Below, piece after piece: positions 25,831-34,584 of a DNA stretch of 64,000 nt. How positions within the stretch are numbered: position 1 is the first letter of the stretch; every line of letters begins with the position of its first letter. Source of the DNA: Lysinibacillus_B sp031181585 (GTDB lineage: Bacteria; Bacillota; Bacilli; Bacillales_A; Planococcaceae); the NCBI RefSeq assembly GCF_047301505.1, contig NZ_CP154840.1:1550001-1614000 (forward strand), given 5' to 3'. Made by a program: the position numbers and the translations under genes. The notes under the pieces were generated by a model, which was not told the origin of the DNA, did no database searches, and saw only the letters and a list, made by a program, of their open reading frames with translations.

Positions 25831-26307
25831 TTGGCATCCAAAAAAGTAGAGCTTGTTTCTTTATGCAGAGATATTTTAGACTATGCTGTGACAGCGGAAG
25901 GGGAATTGAATGGGCGAAAGCATGGTTTTGCTTCTTCACCTAAGGAAAAGGAGGTTTTTAAACGATTTATTTCTGCATATTGAATTACTTTGTCTTGATA
26001 TAAGAATATCAAATGGAAAGAAGCGAAAGTAGAGCAAAAAAGGGTAGATGAAGTCTATACGGAAGAAGCTGCAGAAGCGTTTGATACCTTGGGTGTCACG
26101 AAAGATAGTACAGTAAAAATAGAAGTAGGAGAAGAGCCGGCAACAATTAGGGTAAATCAATGGAATGAGGATCAATCGGTTCAGAAAGTCGAGCTTACCA
26201 ATGATAAACTTCCTCTACCTGCTGCAGCTGGTTACTACATTTATGAGGTAATTGCAGAGTGGGATCAGGGGTATATAACATATGTGTTTGACCTTAATGT
26301 TTCATAG
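25831..26307 (+). pseudogene. Decayed coding region (two in-frame fragments)
   Basis: Within a 1-kb stretch without intact genes (25432-26436), two protein-like fragments follow one another on the plus strand. One runs 25831-25983 (50 codons, 'KKVELVSLCRDILDYAVTAE', TTG start with poor ribosome site). The next is open from 25999 to 26307 ('EAKVEQKRVDEVYTEEAAEA' and 'GYYIYEVIAEWDQGYITYVF'), with no start codon or ribosome site at its head. The second reads like the C-terminal end of an exported protein. I infer a deleted and truncated gene or genes. Confidence 0.4.
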
Positions 26308-26337
26308 GCACGGCCTCTGCTAAAACGTTTTTCTACA

Positions 26338-26372
26338 AAATAAGTCCCGCTTGCATTAAACGGGACTTATTT
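26338..26372 (+). terminator. Terminator between the decayed region and the MarR gene
   Basis: AAATAAGTCCCG and CGGGACTTATTT form a 12-bp perfect stem with an 11-base loop. It can stop transcription from either side. Confidence 0.8.
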
Positions 26373-26436
26373 TGCTATGAGCCACTCTTTTCTTGTCATT
26401 TATTTAAAATGTATACGTAATTCCATACCAAACCCA

Positions 26437-26859
26437 CTAAGATAATTCAGTCCCGATTATTTTGGACAATCCTTTTTTCAAAGCTTCTATTTCTTGATCA
26501 TTCAGTTCTTGAAGTACATTTTTATTCATTTCCATACTTGCTGCTTGGATGACATCCCGCAGTTCGTTTGCTTTTTCTGTACTCGTTACTAAAACATTTC
26601 TGCGATTAGCAGGGTCAATTTCTCGATCAATTAAATCCATTTTTTGCATTTTATCGAGTATGCCCGACACAGTGGGCGCTTCTAGATAAAGCAGCTCTCC
26701 AATTCTTTTAGGTGAAATCTTTCCTTCCGTCCATACACAATTTAAGACACCGTATTGAGCTGGAGTAATTTCAAATTCCTCCAGATACCGGTTAAACAAT
26801 TTATACACTTTATGCTGAGACACACTCAATAAAAAATTGATACATTCATTCAAATTCAA
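26437..26859 (-). CDS. MarR-family transcriptional regulator
   Basis: The 140-residue protein has the MarR winged helix ('FEITPAQYGVLNCVWTEGKI', 'LLYLEAPTVSGILDKMQKMD', 'DREIDPANRRNVLVTST'). There is no conserved redox Cys near the N-terminus, so it is not clearly an OhrR-type peroxide sensor. It is divergent from a quinone-oxidoreductase gene over a 103-bp gap containing TTGTACAA and nearby TTGTTACAG, typical of MarR binding DNA, and probably represses that gene and itself. Confidence 0.85.
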   Translation of the reverse strand: MNLNECINFLLSVSQHKVYKLFNRYLEEFEITPAQYGVLNCVWTEGKISPKRIGELLYLEAPTVSGILDKMQKMDLIDREIDPANRRNVLVTSTEKANELRDVIQAASMEMNKNVLQELNDQEIEALKKGLSKIIGTELS

Positions 26860-26962
26860 ATCTTACACCTCCATATTGACAATACTATAATAGCATGTTA
26901 ATTTCGTTGTACAAATATTTTTGTTACAGAAATATTTTGGATAAGAAATTAGGAGGGGTATT

Positions 26963-27949
26963 ATGGAATCATTTAAAGCGATTGTTATTAGGAAAGAAAA
27001 CGAAGAAGTAACGTATAAGCTAGAAGATGTGTCTCTTTCTGACCTATCAGAAGGGGAGGTTTTAATTAAGGTTTCGTATTCCTCTGTGAACTTCAAAGAT
27101 ATGCTGGCTGTTCAATCAAATGGCGGCGTAATTAGAGACTATCCGATGATCCCGGGGATTGATTTAAGCGGTACGATTGTTAGTTCTTCTAACGAGCAGT
27201 ATGCAGAAGGACAAGAAGTGCTTGTTACAGGTTTCGGCACAGGGGTAAGTCATACCGGCGGGTTTGCTGAATATGCTAGAATTCCTGCTGACTGGATCGT
27301 TCCTTTACCAACTGGTCTTACTTTAAAAGATGCGATGATTTTTGGAACTGCAGGTTTCACAGCAGCCTTATCTATACTGGCACTACAGAAAAACGGCATG
27401 TCAGTTGAAAGCAATCCGCAAATCTTAGTTACTGGTTCAACTGGTGGTGTAGGAAGTGTTGCTCTGCAAATTTTATCTAAAATCGGCTACAAAAATATCG
27501 CTGCGTTAGTTCGCAAAGAATACCAAGTAGAAGTAGCAAAATCCTTAGGTGCAACGGAAGTTATTTTTTCATCTGACCTAGGGGATAGTAAAAAGCTAGT
27601 AAGTAAAGCAAAATATCATTACGTTTTAGATACTGTAGGCGGTGATGTTGCGGCAGCTTTAATTCCTCAAATTCACTATGGCGGCAGTATGTCAATGTGT
27701 GGTAATGCAGGCGGCGTACAGTTACCGACAAATGTATTGCCATTTATTCTTAGAGGTGTAAATTTATTAGGGATTGATTCAGTGAATGTGCCTATCGGAG
27801 AGCGTTCACCGATCTGGCAAAAAATCGCGGATGAGTGGAATATCAGTGATACGGCATTTACCAAAGAAATTGCGCTTCAAGATTTACCAGAAACGATTGA
27901 TGCAGTCAAAAATGGCCAGCATCTAGGCAGAACAATTATAAAATATTAA
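26963..27949 (+). CDS. YhdH/YhfP-family quinone oxidoreductase
   Basis: The 328-residue zinc-independent medium-chain reductase carries the YhdH/YhfP signature: 'SSVNFKDMLAVQSNGGVIRD', 'PGIDLSGTIV', 'GFGTGVSHTGGFAEYARI' and the Rossmann motif 'VTGSTGGVGSVALQIL'. Relatives use NADPH to reduce quinones or acrylyl-CoA-type double bonds. It lacks zinc-binding Cys clusters, as expected. AGGAGGGG precedes the ATG. With its divergent MarR regulator it probably forms a small electrophile- or redox-stress unit. Confidence 0.88.
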   Translation: MESFKAIVIRKENEEVTYKLEDVSLSDLSEGEVLIKVSYSSVNFKDMLAVQSNGGVIRDYPMIPGIDLSGTIVSSSNEQYAEGQEVLVTGFGTGVSHTGGFAEYARIPADWIVPLPTGLTLKDAMIFGTAGFTAALSILALQKNGMSVESNPQILVTGSTGGVGSVALQILSKIGYKNIAALVRKEYQVEVAKSLGATEVIFSSDLGDSKKLVSKAKYHYVLDTVGGDVAAALIPQIHYGGSMSMCGNAGGVQLPTNVLPFILRGVNLLGIDSVNVPIGERSPIWQKIADEWNISDTAFTKEIALQDLPETIDAVKNGQHLGRTIIKY

Positions 27950-28030
27950 GGATACATTGATCTTCTTATTCAGCTAAGACGCCGTTTAAGAAAATAAAAA
28001 GAATTAATAACTTTTAATAATAAGGTTCCA

Positions 28031-28072
28031 GACTGTAGGCAAACTCAAAGAAATTTGAAATTGTCTACAGTC
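28031..28072 (+). terminator. Terminator of the quinone oxidoreductase gene
   Basis: GACTGTAGGC and GTCTACAGTC (one wobble) form a 10-bp stem followed by TTTTTGAT. Confidence 0.75.
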
Positions 28073-28114
28073 TTTTTGATAACGTTATATGGTAATGAAT
28101 CAAAAACTTCCGTT

Positions 28115-28312
28115 TCAGACAGTTTGCTTTACGCAGACAAGGTCTCGCTCTTCACCTTTGCTATATTCAGTTCGGATGCTTCGAAATAGTGCTCCTGGCG
28201 TTTCGAAATATTGGAACGCTGACTGGATTATTATTACTTCTGAGCTATAGTTGCTATTTACCAGATATGTTAGAGTGATGATAGGATTATTGTTTACTGA
28301 TTTTTCAGTTTC
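28115..28312 (-). pseudogene. Possible C-terminal gene relic without a start codon
   Basis: The minus strand is open for 65 codons with no ATG or ribosome site and reads like alternating beta strands ('IITLTYL', 'SSEVIIIQSAFQYFETPG', 'ERDLVCVKQTV'). It lies in the 385-bp gap 27950-28334 and runs up to the ribosome site of the next gene. It may be the remaining tail of a deleted gene; chance cannot be excluded. Confidence 0.25.
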
Positions 28313-28334
28313 TTAAAAAGAGGAGTGAAGGAAG

Positions 28335-29321
28335 ATGAAAAAGTGGCTCGCTGCTTGTTGTCTTTTATTTTTGATTGGATGGCATTCAGAGGCTGATGCG
28401 GCCGTTTGGGACGGTGCGGAGATTGTAAAGGGGCAGACAGGAAAGATTACATTTTCCAAAGATGTGAAGGTTTATAAGAAAAATGCAAATGGCCAATTTG
28501 ATTCTTTGATTGTCAAAAAGGGTCAATATTTCCGTGTGTACAATATTGAAAAGTACAATAATCAGACCTATTACTGGATGAGTTCAGGCTACCGGGTGCA
28601 GGCGACAAATTTAACGCAATTTAAGGCTATACCACTGGAGACACGTGCGCAGTTCTATAAGGATCCGGCGCATCTCTGGGCTAACCAGAACATGGTCATG
28701 CAGCTGCCTTCATTTAATGAATTCTATTTAGTATACAGCTATTACAGCTATTTGAATGATGCCGGCTTTACATTTAACGAAGCAGGGCAATTGGAAACAA
28801 CAGTTCGAGAGGGTAATAGAAATGTAAAGGTAACCCTTGATCCGACAGATGTTTTCATTGCAGAAAAAGGAAAGGAAACAGTGGAAGGGGATATAATGGA
28901 AGTAAAGCAGGACACACCGGTTTACTGGCAGCCTTACAAGTCAGGTACGACAAGACCAATTAGACTGGAATTAGGCTATACCTTTACAAAGCAGTTCCCT
29001 AAACATACACTGGTTCGGTCTCAAGGATTTAAAATCGGTGATTATCATGCCGTGAATGTCTATTCGCACATGGATACGACTAAATACCTGCAGACATTAT
29101 TCGTGAAAGCATCGGATGTGCAAGTCGTATCGAAACCTACTCCGAAAGGTACTTGGTATGTGCAGGAAACAACGGAAGCTGTACTGGCAGAAAACTCGAT
29201 TAAAACGATTATTGGGGAGGGAACAGCTGTCACATATTTCGGAATAAGCGAGGACTATGCGGTCATAGGCTATGAGAGTGACATATGGCTAATTCCGCAC
29301 GATAAAATCGCGCCAAATTAA
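28335..29321 (+). CDS. Secreted SH3-like protein, paralogue of the protein at 21121
   Basis: The 328-residue protein has a signal peptide ('WLAACCLLFLIGWHSEADA') and a mature N-terminus ('AVWDGAEIVKGQTGKITF', 'TYYWMSSGYRVQATNL') that matches the paralogue at 21121-22584 over about 90 residues. It is shorter and its C-terminal half differs, with SH3-like beta units. An exported wall- or surface-associated role is likely; no catalytic residues are evident. AAGAGGAG precedes the ATG. It is followed by its own terminator. Confidence 0.6.
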   Translation: MKKWLAACCLLFLIGWHSEADAAVWDGAEIVKGQTGKITFSKDVKVYKKNANGQFDSLIVKKGQYFRVYNIEKYNNQTYYWMSSGYRVQATNLTQFKAIPLETRAQFYKDPAHLWANQNMVMQLPSFNEFYLVYSYYSYLNDAGFTFNEAGQLETTVREGNRNVKVTLDPTDVFIAEKGKETVEGDIMEVKQDTPVYWQPYKSGTTRPIRLELGYTFTKQFPKHTLVRSQGFKIGDYHAVNVYSHMDTTKYLQTLFVKASDVQVVSKPTPKGTWYVQETTEAVLAENSIKTIIGEGTAVTYFGISEDYAVIGYESDIWLIPHDKIAPN

Positions 29322-29363
29322 ATAGCTGGAGCCATGAAGGCGCACGATACTTGGACTCCAAAG

Positions 29364-29396
29364 GCAAGACAGGAAGCATATCACTTCCTGTGTTGC
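29364..29396 (+). terminator. Terminator of the secreted protein gene
   Basis: GCAAGACAGGAAG pairs with CTTCCTGTGTTGC (one G-G mismatch) and is followed by TTTTTAA. Confidence 0.8.
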
Positions 29397-29433
29397 TTTT
29401 TAAATTGGATAGAAAAAGTCGTAGAAAAGTCTC

Positions 29434-29877
29434 TCATTCTTCCTCCGGTTCGTAGAAGGGATATACATACGTATCGATATCTAGACCAGCATTGATCGCT
29501 GCCGCAAATTGACTGAACTCAGGGTGAATGAATAACCCAGGTGTATAACCTCCATGGATGTTGACGACCAGCTCCAACTGTACATCTAAATTCAATTCTG
29601 CTTTTAATTCATTAATGATATGCGTCTTTTCTTGAAATACCTCTAATAGGGGAGATAAAACATCATCAGAAGAGAGCGTTTCTTTTTTGATTTTATATGT
29701 CCAAGAAGTATAAAAGTTTACTTTTTTATTAATTGGATGGTTGGGCGTAGATCTTTCGCCTAACTTCCGTGTTTCTGTCGGCTGGATTTGCAGACGATTT
29801 GTTACAACTTCTAAAGGGAAGTCATCGTTACCACTAAATTTAATATAAGCGTATAAGTTTGTTTTCTCCATGTTCAT
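29434..29877 (-). CDS. DUF4279 domain protein
   Basis: The 147-residue protein matches DUF4279: 'NLYAYIKFSGNDDFPLEVVT', 'LQIQPTETRKLGE', 'TSWTYKIKKE', 'GGYTPGLFIHPEFSQFAAAI' and an acidic end. The family's function is unknown; some members sit beside toxin genes as possible immunity proteins. It begins directly after the P-loop kinase gene (stop and start adjacent), with GAAAGGA inside the preceding gene's end, so both come from one transcript. Confidence 0.75.
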   Translation of the reverse strand: MNMEKTNLYAYIKFSGNDDFPLEVVTNRLQIQPTETRKLGERSTPNHPINKKVNFYTSWTYKIKKETLSSDDVLSPLLEVFQEKTHIINELKAELNLDVQLELVVNIHGGYTPGLFIHPEFSQFAAAINAGLDIDTYVYPFYEPEEE

Positions 29878-30402
29878 TTATCCTTTCACATAATCAATTA
29901 CCTCACCTACGTATTCTTCTAACGGCTGCAATGTATTAACCTGCAGAACCATCGTGTCTTTTGGTTTGGCGCTGTTTTCAATGGTTTTATAAAATCCTTC
30001 CTCCGACGATACAGCAGTGATTTGGCTGATCATATTGTTCCGTTCCTTCAATCGTTTGTTCACTACGTGCACATCCTCAGCGATGCATTCTACATATTTG
30101 TATTTCACCTTGTATTGTTTGCTTAAGGCCAGCCCTTTTTCAATCATTTCACTGTACAAGCAAGGACTATCTAAAATAACAGGAAAGCCTTGCGACAGAT
30201 AGAAGTCAGCTAATGACCAGTCGATTGCATAGCCGATTTTTCCTGAAGCAGCAAGGTCCAGATGGGATTTGGCCATCGAATCAAGCAAGGCGGATTTCAC
30301 AATATCATGGTCGATGATAACTGCGTTGAATTCCTTCGAAATTTCCTTTGCTAACGTCGATTTCCCCGAACCGGGGAACCCTGACATTTGTAGAAAAAAC
30401 AA
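29878..30402 (-). CDS. P-loop AAA/kinase-like protein
   Basis: The 174-residue protein has a Walker A motif 'GFPGSGKST' close to the N-terminus, an acidic Walker B-type strand ('AVIIDHDIVK'), and a lid with Arg residues ('VNKRLKERNN'), the layout of small predicted kinases related to zeta-toxin and adenylate-kinase-like folds. The TTG at 30402 lies nine bases after AAAGGAG and is chosen over a longer frame. The substrate is unknown. It is followed immediately by the DUF4279 gene; the pair could be a functional unit. Confidence 0.7.
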   Translation of the reverse strand: MFFLQMSGFPGSGKSTLAKEISKEFNAVIIDHDIVKSALLDSMAKSHLDLAASGKIGYAIDWSLADFYLSQGFPVILDSPCLYSEMIEKGLALSKQYKVKYKYVECIAEDVHVVNKRLKERNNMISQITAVSSEEGFYKTIENSAKPKDTMVLQVNTLQPLEEYVGEVIDYVKG

Positions 30403-30559
30403 ACACAACCGCTCCTTTGAAATTTGCTTTCCTAAATTATACAATTTGTGGATCGATAAGGATACGTCTATTATCCAGCTATATTAGAAGGGAAGATTAT
30501 ATAATTGATGCTCGTCTTTAAGTTTCCCTGTAAAGTACATAACCACCTAGAGAAAACGA

Positions 30560-31006
30560 TTAAGCGGAAAAAGTGCGGAAGGTTCCCCACTTTTCCTGTT
30601 TAGCAAACTGGGGATAGGCGGACATAAAATGTATGATGATAGAGGCGTGATCTAGTGAAGGATAACAATTGAATAAAAACCTATCACCGAAGCGTATTGC
30701 AGTTAAGGCAAGCGGTAATTCACGCCTAAATATGTCATAGCGTTTTGCAGCCGTACTTTCCGGATATTCTCCTTGGTCTATATAGACATACACATGCAAA
30801 AAATCCCCATTTGGTGTCCAGGTACCTAGTACTTCATCTCTCATCGAATTGAGTTGATCCCATGCATAGTGAGCGCCGATTGTTAAAAATAATTGGCTGG
30901 TTGTATCAGAGTGGGTGAGTGTGTAGCAGCGCGGAATGATAGGAGTTGTTGGAGTGATACCGTCTCTATACTCTACAGAAAGTCTTTCAGGCTGGAACTT
31001 GCTCAA
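30560..31006 (-). CDS. Staygreen-family protein
   Basis: The 148-residue protein matches the staygreen domain: 'FQPERLSVEYRDGI', 'PRCYTLTHSDTTSQLFLTIG', 'DEVLGTWTPNG' and 'CYPSLDHASIIIHF'. In plants staygreen (SGR) removes Mg from chlorophyll a; homologues are widespread in non-photosynthetic bacilli, where the natural substrate is not known. The TTG start has GGAG nine bases upstream. It stands alone, divergent from the cyclophilin gene. Confidence 0.8.
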   Translation of the reverse strand: MSKFQPERLSVEYRDGITPTTPIIPRCYTLTHSDTTSQLFLTIGAHYAWDQLNSMRDEVLGTWTPNGDFLHVYVYIDQGEYPESTAAKRYDIFRRELPLALTAIRFGDRFLFNCYPSLDHASIIIHFMSAYPQFAKQEKWGTFRTFSA

Positions 31007-31169
31007 GTGACCAGCTCCTCTCGTTTTTTATCATTATGTAAAGAGCGGGCTATTCATTCGTTGACTGAAAAGATTGCCTATGCCTCTCACCAACAAACCT
31101 CTTATTCATTTGCCGGCAGTTGGCTTCCAATTATATAATCAGAGGGATGAACTAAAGGAGTTGAACAAT

Positions 31170-31859
31170 ATGGTGAAACGATCAAAAGTATTTTATTTGT
31201 TCTTAAGTCTGCTGGCAGTCATTTCTGTTGTGCTTGCAGGGTGCGGTACATCAACAAAAGATGAGGGTACAGCAAAGGAAGCAGAAAAACAAACAGAAAA
31301 ACAAACAGAAAAACAAGTGGATTATGCAGGAGAGGTAAAGGAAAAGCCGGTTGTCACAATTACAATGGAGAACGATGAGAAAATTGTGATTGAACTAGAT
31401 CCTGTCACAGCGCCGAATACGGTGGCGAATTTTGTTTCATTAGTGGAAGAGGGCTTTTATGACGGTCTTATTTTCCACCGGGTAATTCCGGACTTTATGG
31501 TGCAGGGGGGAGACCCTGCAGGGAATGGTTCAGGCGGACCGGACTATACGATTGCAGGAGAATTTTCTTCAAATGGCTTTGAAAACACCCTGAAGCATGA
31601 GCGAGGGGTCATTTCGATGGCGCGCGCGCAAGACCCGAATTCAGCGAGCTCGCAATTTTTCATCATGGTAGAGGAAGCATCGCATCTTGACGGTGACTAT
31701 GCGGCATTCGGAAAAGTGATTGAAGGAATGGAAACAGTGGATGCGATTGTTGCTGTTGAACGGGACGGAGCGGACAAACCGTTAGAGGAACAGAAGATGA
31801 AAAAAGTGGAAGTGGATACAAAGGGCTTTGACTACCCTGATCCGGTCGTACAAAAATAA
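31170..31859 (+). CDS. Lipoprotein peptidyl-prolyl isomerase (cyclophilin)
   Basis: The 229-residue protein has a lipoprotein signal with lipobox Leu-Ala-Gly-Cys (residues 21-24), a charged linker containing a short repeat (three copies of 'EKQ' spaced by Thr), and a cyclophilin domain. Active-site features are 'IFHRVIPDFMVQGGDPAGNG' and 'SQFFIMVEEASHLDGDYAAF'. It catalyses proline cis-trans isomerisation at the outer face of the membrane and probably helps exported proteins fold. AAAGGAG precedes the ATG at 31170; an earlier in-frame ATG at 31074 lacks a site. Confidence 0.9.
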   Translation: MVKRSKVFYLFLSLLAVISVVLAGCGTSTKDEGTAKEAEKQTEKQTEKQVDYAGEVKEKPVVTITMENDEKIVIELDPVTAPNTVANFVSLVEEGFYDGLIFHRVIPDFMVQGGDPAGNGSGGPDYTIAGEFSSNGFENTLKHERGVISMARAQDPNSASSQFFIMVEEASHLDGDYAAFGKVIEGMETVDAIVAVERDGADKPLEEQKMKKVEVDTKGFDYPDPVVQK

Positions 31860-31888
31860 GGACCATTAGACAAACTTATAGAAGCAAG

Positions 31889-31918
31889 CAGCCTATTCAA
31901 GATTTCTTGAATAGGCTG
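31889..31918. terminator. Bidirectional terminator
   Basis: CAGCCTATTCAAGA pairs with TCTTGAATAGGCTG with a tiny loop and is flanked by T-runs on both strands, between the convergent cyclophilin and chemoreceptor genes. Confidence 0.88.
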
Positions 31919-31923
31919 TTTTT

Positions 31924-33222
31924 TTAATATCCTTGCATGGTGCTGTTTAAATTATCCGCTAAATTCGCTACTTTGGAACCGGCTTCCCCAATTTCCTTCA
32001 GGATATCGGCGACTTTACTCATTTCTTCGTTATTTCGTTCGTTCTGCTCCTTACTAGCCATACTAGCAGTTAAAATTTTGTCAAAGCTTTCTGCAGTCTC
32101 CTGCACATTTTGATTTGTTAATACAGTTTTGGCATTGACATCATCGATTTGCCCGACGACATTTTCGATTTGCTTCGTTGTAGACACGACCAGCTCTGTA
32201 ATATTACTTGAAGAATTCTTTGTCTGCTCAGCAAGTTTTCTTACCTCTGCTGCCACTACTGAAAACCCTTTCCCATGCTCTCCAGCCCTCGCTGCTTCAA
32301 TGGCAGCATTTAGCGCTAATAGATTCGTTTGGTCTGCAATCGACGTGATCACTGCCACGATGTCTCCAATTTCCTTTGAATTGACTTCTAATGAACGGAT
32401 ACTTGTTTGGATTTCTGTCACACTATCCTTTAGAGAAACGGTCTGTTCGATTACTTGATCTAACTGTGATCTTCCTGTTACAGAAGTTTCTGTTGAAATG
32501 ATAGATGATTGAAGCCCTTCGTCCAGGGATGTCATGATACTTTCAGAACGTACAACCACATCTGCCACCGAGGCGCCGACTTCTTCTGACATGGCAGCCA
32601 ATTCTTCAGTAATGGTGCCGATTGACTCCTTAACCTGCTGTTTTGTTTCAATTTCTTTTGTAACTGTAGCCTCGTTTTGCAGCATTTGCAAAGCTGAAAG
32701 GCATAGCTGCATTTCTAAATTAAAGATTTTTGTCGTAACTCTTAAAGCAAGCGCCAAACTTTCTGTATCATCTTTAAACACTTCTGTTAACAGATCTATA
32801 ATATTATTTATAAACGATTGGTTAGTGCAAAGATACCAGCGTACCTCAACACCAGTCATTAAGTAATATTTGCTGAGTTGATATCTTCTTTCTGCATACT
32901 TATCATCAATAATTCCATCAAAAAAGCTAATAACATATTGCTGGCTGCCTGACAAATCAATACCGATCGGATTCATATCGACTACGCGGCGAACTCCCTC
33001 GAAGGAACTGTTATACATTGGGTTATAGATTTTCTCGATCTTCTCTTGTATAAGCGGCTGCAATGCTTTTGCAACTGCAAGATCATCTAACGTAAGGTCG
33101 ATAAGAGATAGCTGACTTAGTAAATTTTGATCTTTCTGAATATCAATCCGTACCTTTGGTTTTAGTTTCTCTGCCTCATCTTTCAAATATGTTGCTTTCT
33201 CTTTTTTTGCGAACATTTTCAT
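31924..33222 (-). CDS. Globin-coupled-like chemoreceptor (HemAT-like) without haem histidine
   Basis: The 432-residue soluble protein has an N-terminal helical domain laid out like the sensor globin of HemAT (residues 20-185) and a C-terminal methyl-accepting signalling domain with the hairpin 'NLLALNAAIEAARAGEHGKG'. No membrane helix is present. The sensor domain contains no histidine at all; the proximal haem His of HemAT aligns, by the following Gly and Trp-Tyr, with Tyr120 ('SKYYLMTGVEVRWYL'). Haem may be bound by Tyr, or not at all. GGGAGAGG four bases before the ATG at 33222 sets the start. It would signal to CheA/CheW. Confidence 0.8.
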   Translation of the reverse strand: MKMFAKKEKATYLKDEAEKLKPKVRIDIQKDQNLLSQLSLIDLTLDDLAVAKALQPLIQEKIEKIYNPMYNSSFEGVRRVVDMNPIGIDLSGSQQYVISFFDGIIDDKYAERRYQLSKYYLMTGVEVRWYLCTNQSFINNIIDLLTEVFKDDTESLALALRVTTKIFNLEMQLCLSALQMLQNEATVTKEIETKQQVKESIGTITEELAAMSEEVGASVADVVVRSESIMTSLDEGLQSSIISTETSVTGRSQLDQVIEQTVSLKDSVTEIQTSIRSLEVNSKEIGDIVAVITSIADQTNLLALNAAIEAARAGEHGKGFSVVAAEVRKLAEQTKNSSSNITELVVSTTKQIENVVGQIDDVNAKTVLTNQNVQETAESFDKILTASMASKEQNERNNEEMSKVADILKEIGEAGSKVANLADNLNSTMQGY

Positions 33223-33497
33223 AAAACCTCTCCCTAAATAAATCATGATAAGTAAAATAATATAATTTAATATCGGTATTATTAGGTATTTTTCAATAGG
33301 GATTATATCTTAGGGCATATAAAAAGCTGATAGGTTTAGGGGAAGATAGTCATGATAGATAATTATCAGGCTGGAAAATGAAAAGGCGATCATGAGGAAA
33401 CTTACTATTTCACCCATCATTTCCTTTAAAAAAGACCTTCTCTATTATAAGCGCCTGAGCTGTAACAATCTCAGTAATAAGAATAGAAAAACTCACA

Positions 33498-33537
33498 AAA
33501 AAGCCTATGTAGAAACATGTTCTTACATAGGCTTTTT
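33498..33537. terminator. Terminator of the second ECF operon
   Basis: AAAAAGCCTATGTA and TACATAGGCTTTTT form a 14-bp perfect stem with a 12-base loop. It follows the minus-strand sigma operon. The rest of the 327-bp gap (33223-33549) shows no supported gene. Confidence 0.88.
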
Positions 33538-33549
33538 CAAATCGCTGGG

Positions 33550-34584
33550 CTAATCAATCTTGTAGTTCATTTCAATAGTCCGCTCTAATATTTCAAGTAC
33601 GGCACCTATTTCTTTTGCCCATTTCATTTTTTGTGCATCATGGCTTGTATATGTTCGTAATGCCTCCTGATAGTGCTTCAGAGAGTGTCGAGTGAGCTCC
33701 TCCTTTACGATATCCCGCTTGATATCGGATAGGAAAGTTTTATACGTATAACCGAGGTACGTAGGAAAGTTAATGCTTTTTGAAAAAATATATTCCCCTT
33801 GCTTATTTGTTGTCACCTGTAATGATAACTGGACTTTATCAAACGGCAAATCATCAGGCTGTGGATCCATTGGCTGGGTTCTTCTAGAGCCCCATCTTTC
33901 CAGTACGTTCATATCACCTTTTGAAATACCTGCAAGATGTTGATATACCATTACTGCGTCTTTGTATGGGTAAGCTGCTGTTTCATCCAAGCCAATTCCC
34001 TCGTTAAACAAAACTTTCTCAAGCATTTCCGCTTCCTTATTCACTACTAAGTAATAATCAATATACTCCTCTTCAGTAATTTGGAGTTCGGCAAACATTT
34101 TTTCGTAATACGCCTTTAAGCTGGTATCCTTCATTTCATTATGAAGTGCTTTTTTTACACGTTCCCTCACGGTATGGCGCTGCTTTTCATCCCACTCGTA
34201 ATCATGACGCGCCATGTGATGAAAAAGGGCATATTGGCTAATCGTTTCACTTAATGCGTAATATTCAAGAGCTTCCGGTGGCAAGAAGCGCCAATCACGA
34301 TAAAACATCTCATATTTCTTAATTTTAACTGTCCGCTCATCAAACATCCTAAAGCTTTCATGTTCGGATGACAGCTGAGTCTCTTCTGTCTTCACTACCA
34401 AAGTCGTCAATATGATAGTGCCGACTGTGAAAAGAAGGAGGGCGGCAGCTGTTAAAAAGGGCTTGATAAACGGTTTTTTCGGTCTTTTTCGGCCTTTATA
34501 AATCGTTTCCTCATAAATTCTGGATTTCACTTGTTCCGAAGTTTTCTCCCAATCTCCTAAAGAATTATTAAGCTTGTTGGCCAT
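33550..34584 (-). CDS. Single-pass membrane protein, probable partner of the upstream ECF sigma
   Basis: The 344-residue protein has a basic cytoplasmic N-terminus ('YKGRKRPKKPFIKPF'), one membrane helix (about residues 47-68) and a large charged extracellular region rich in Tyr, Glu and Lys that is not recognised. Its gene overlaps the ECF sigma gene by 17 bases on the same strand, the arrangement of a sigma/anti-sigma pair. No zinc anti-sigma motif is visible. The extracellular part includes a helical stretch ('YYEKMFAELQITEEEYIDYY'). GGAGAAGGAAG precedes the ATG. Confidence 0.55.
   Translation of the reverse strand: MANKLNNSLGDWEKTSEQVKSRIYEETIYKGRKRPKKPFIKPFLTAAALLLFTVGTIILTTLVVKTEETQLSSEHESFRMFDERTVKIKKYEMFYRDWRFLPPEALEYYALSETISQYALFHHMARHDYEWDEKQRHTVRERVKKALHNEMKDTSLKAYYEKMFAELQITEEEYIDYYLVVNKEAEMLEKVLFNEGIGLDETAAYPYKDAVMVYQHLAGISKGDMNVLERWGSRRTQPMDPQPDDLPFDKVQLSLQVTTNKQGEYIFSKSINFPTYLGYTYKTFLSDIKRDIVKEELTRHSLKHYQEALRTYTSHDAQKMKWAKEIGAVLEILERTIEMNYKID

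Noticed and set aside
33310..33497. Short minus-strand protein-like ORF after the chemoreceptor promoter
   Set aside because: It is under 30 codons with no ribosome site; AT-rich DNA gives many such stretches by chance.
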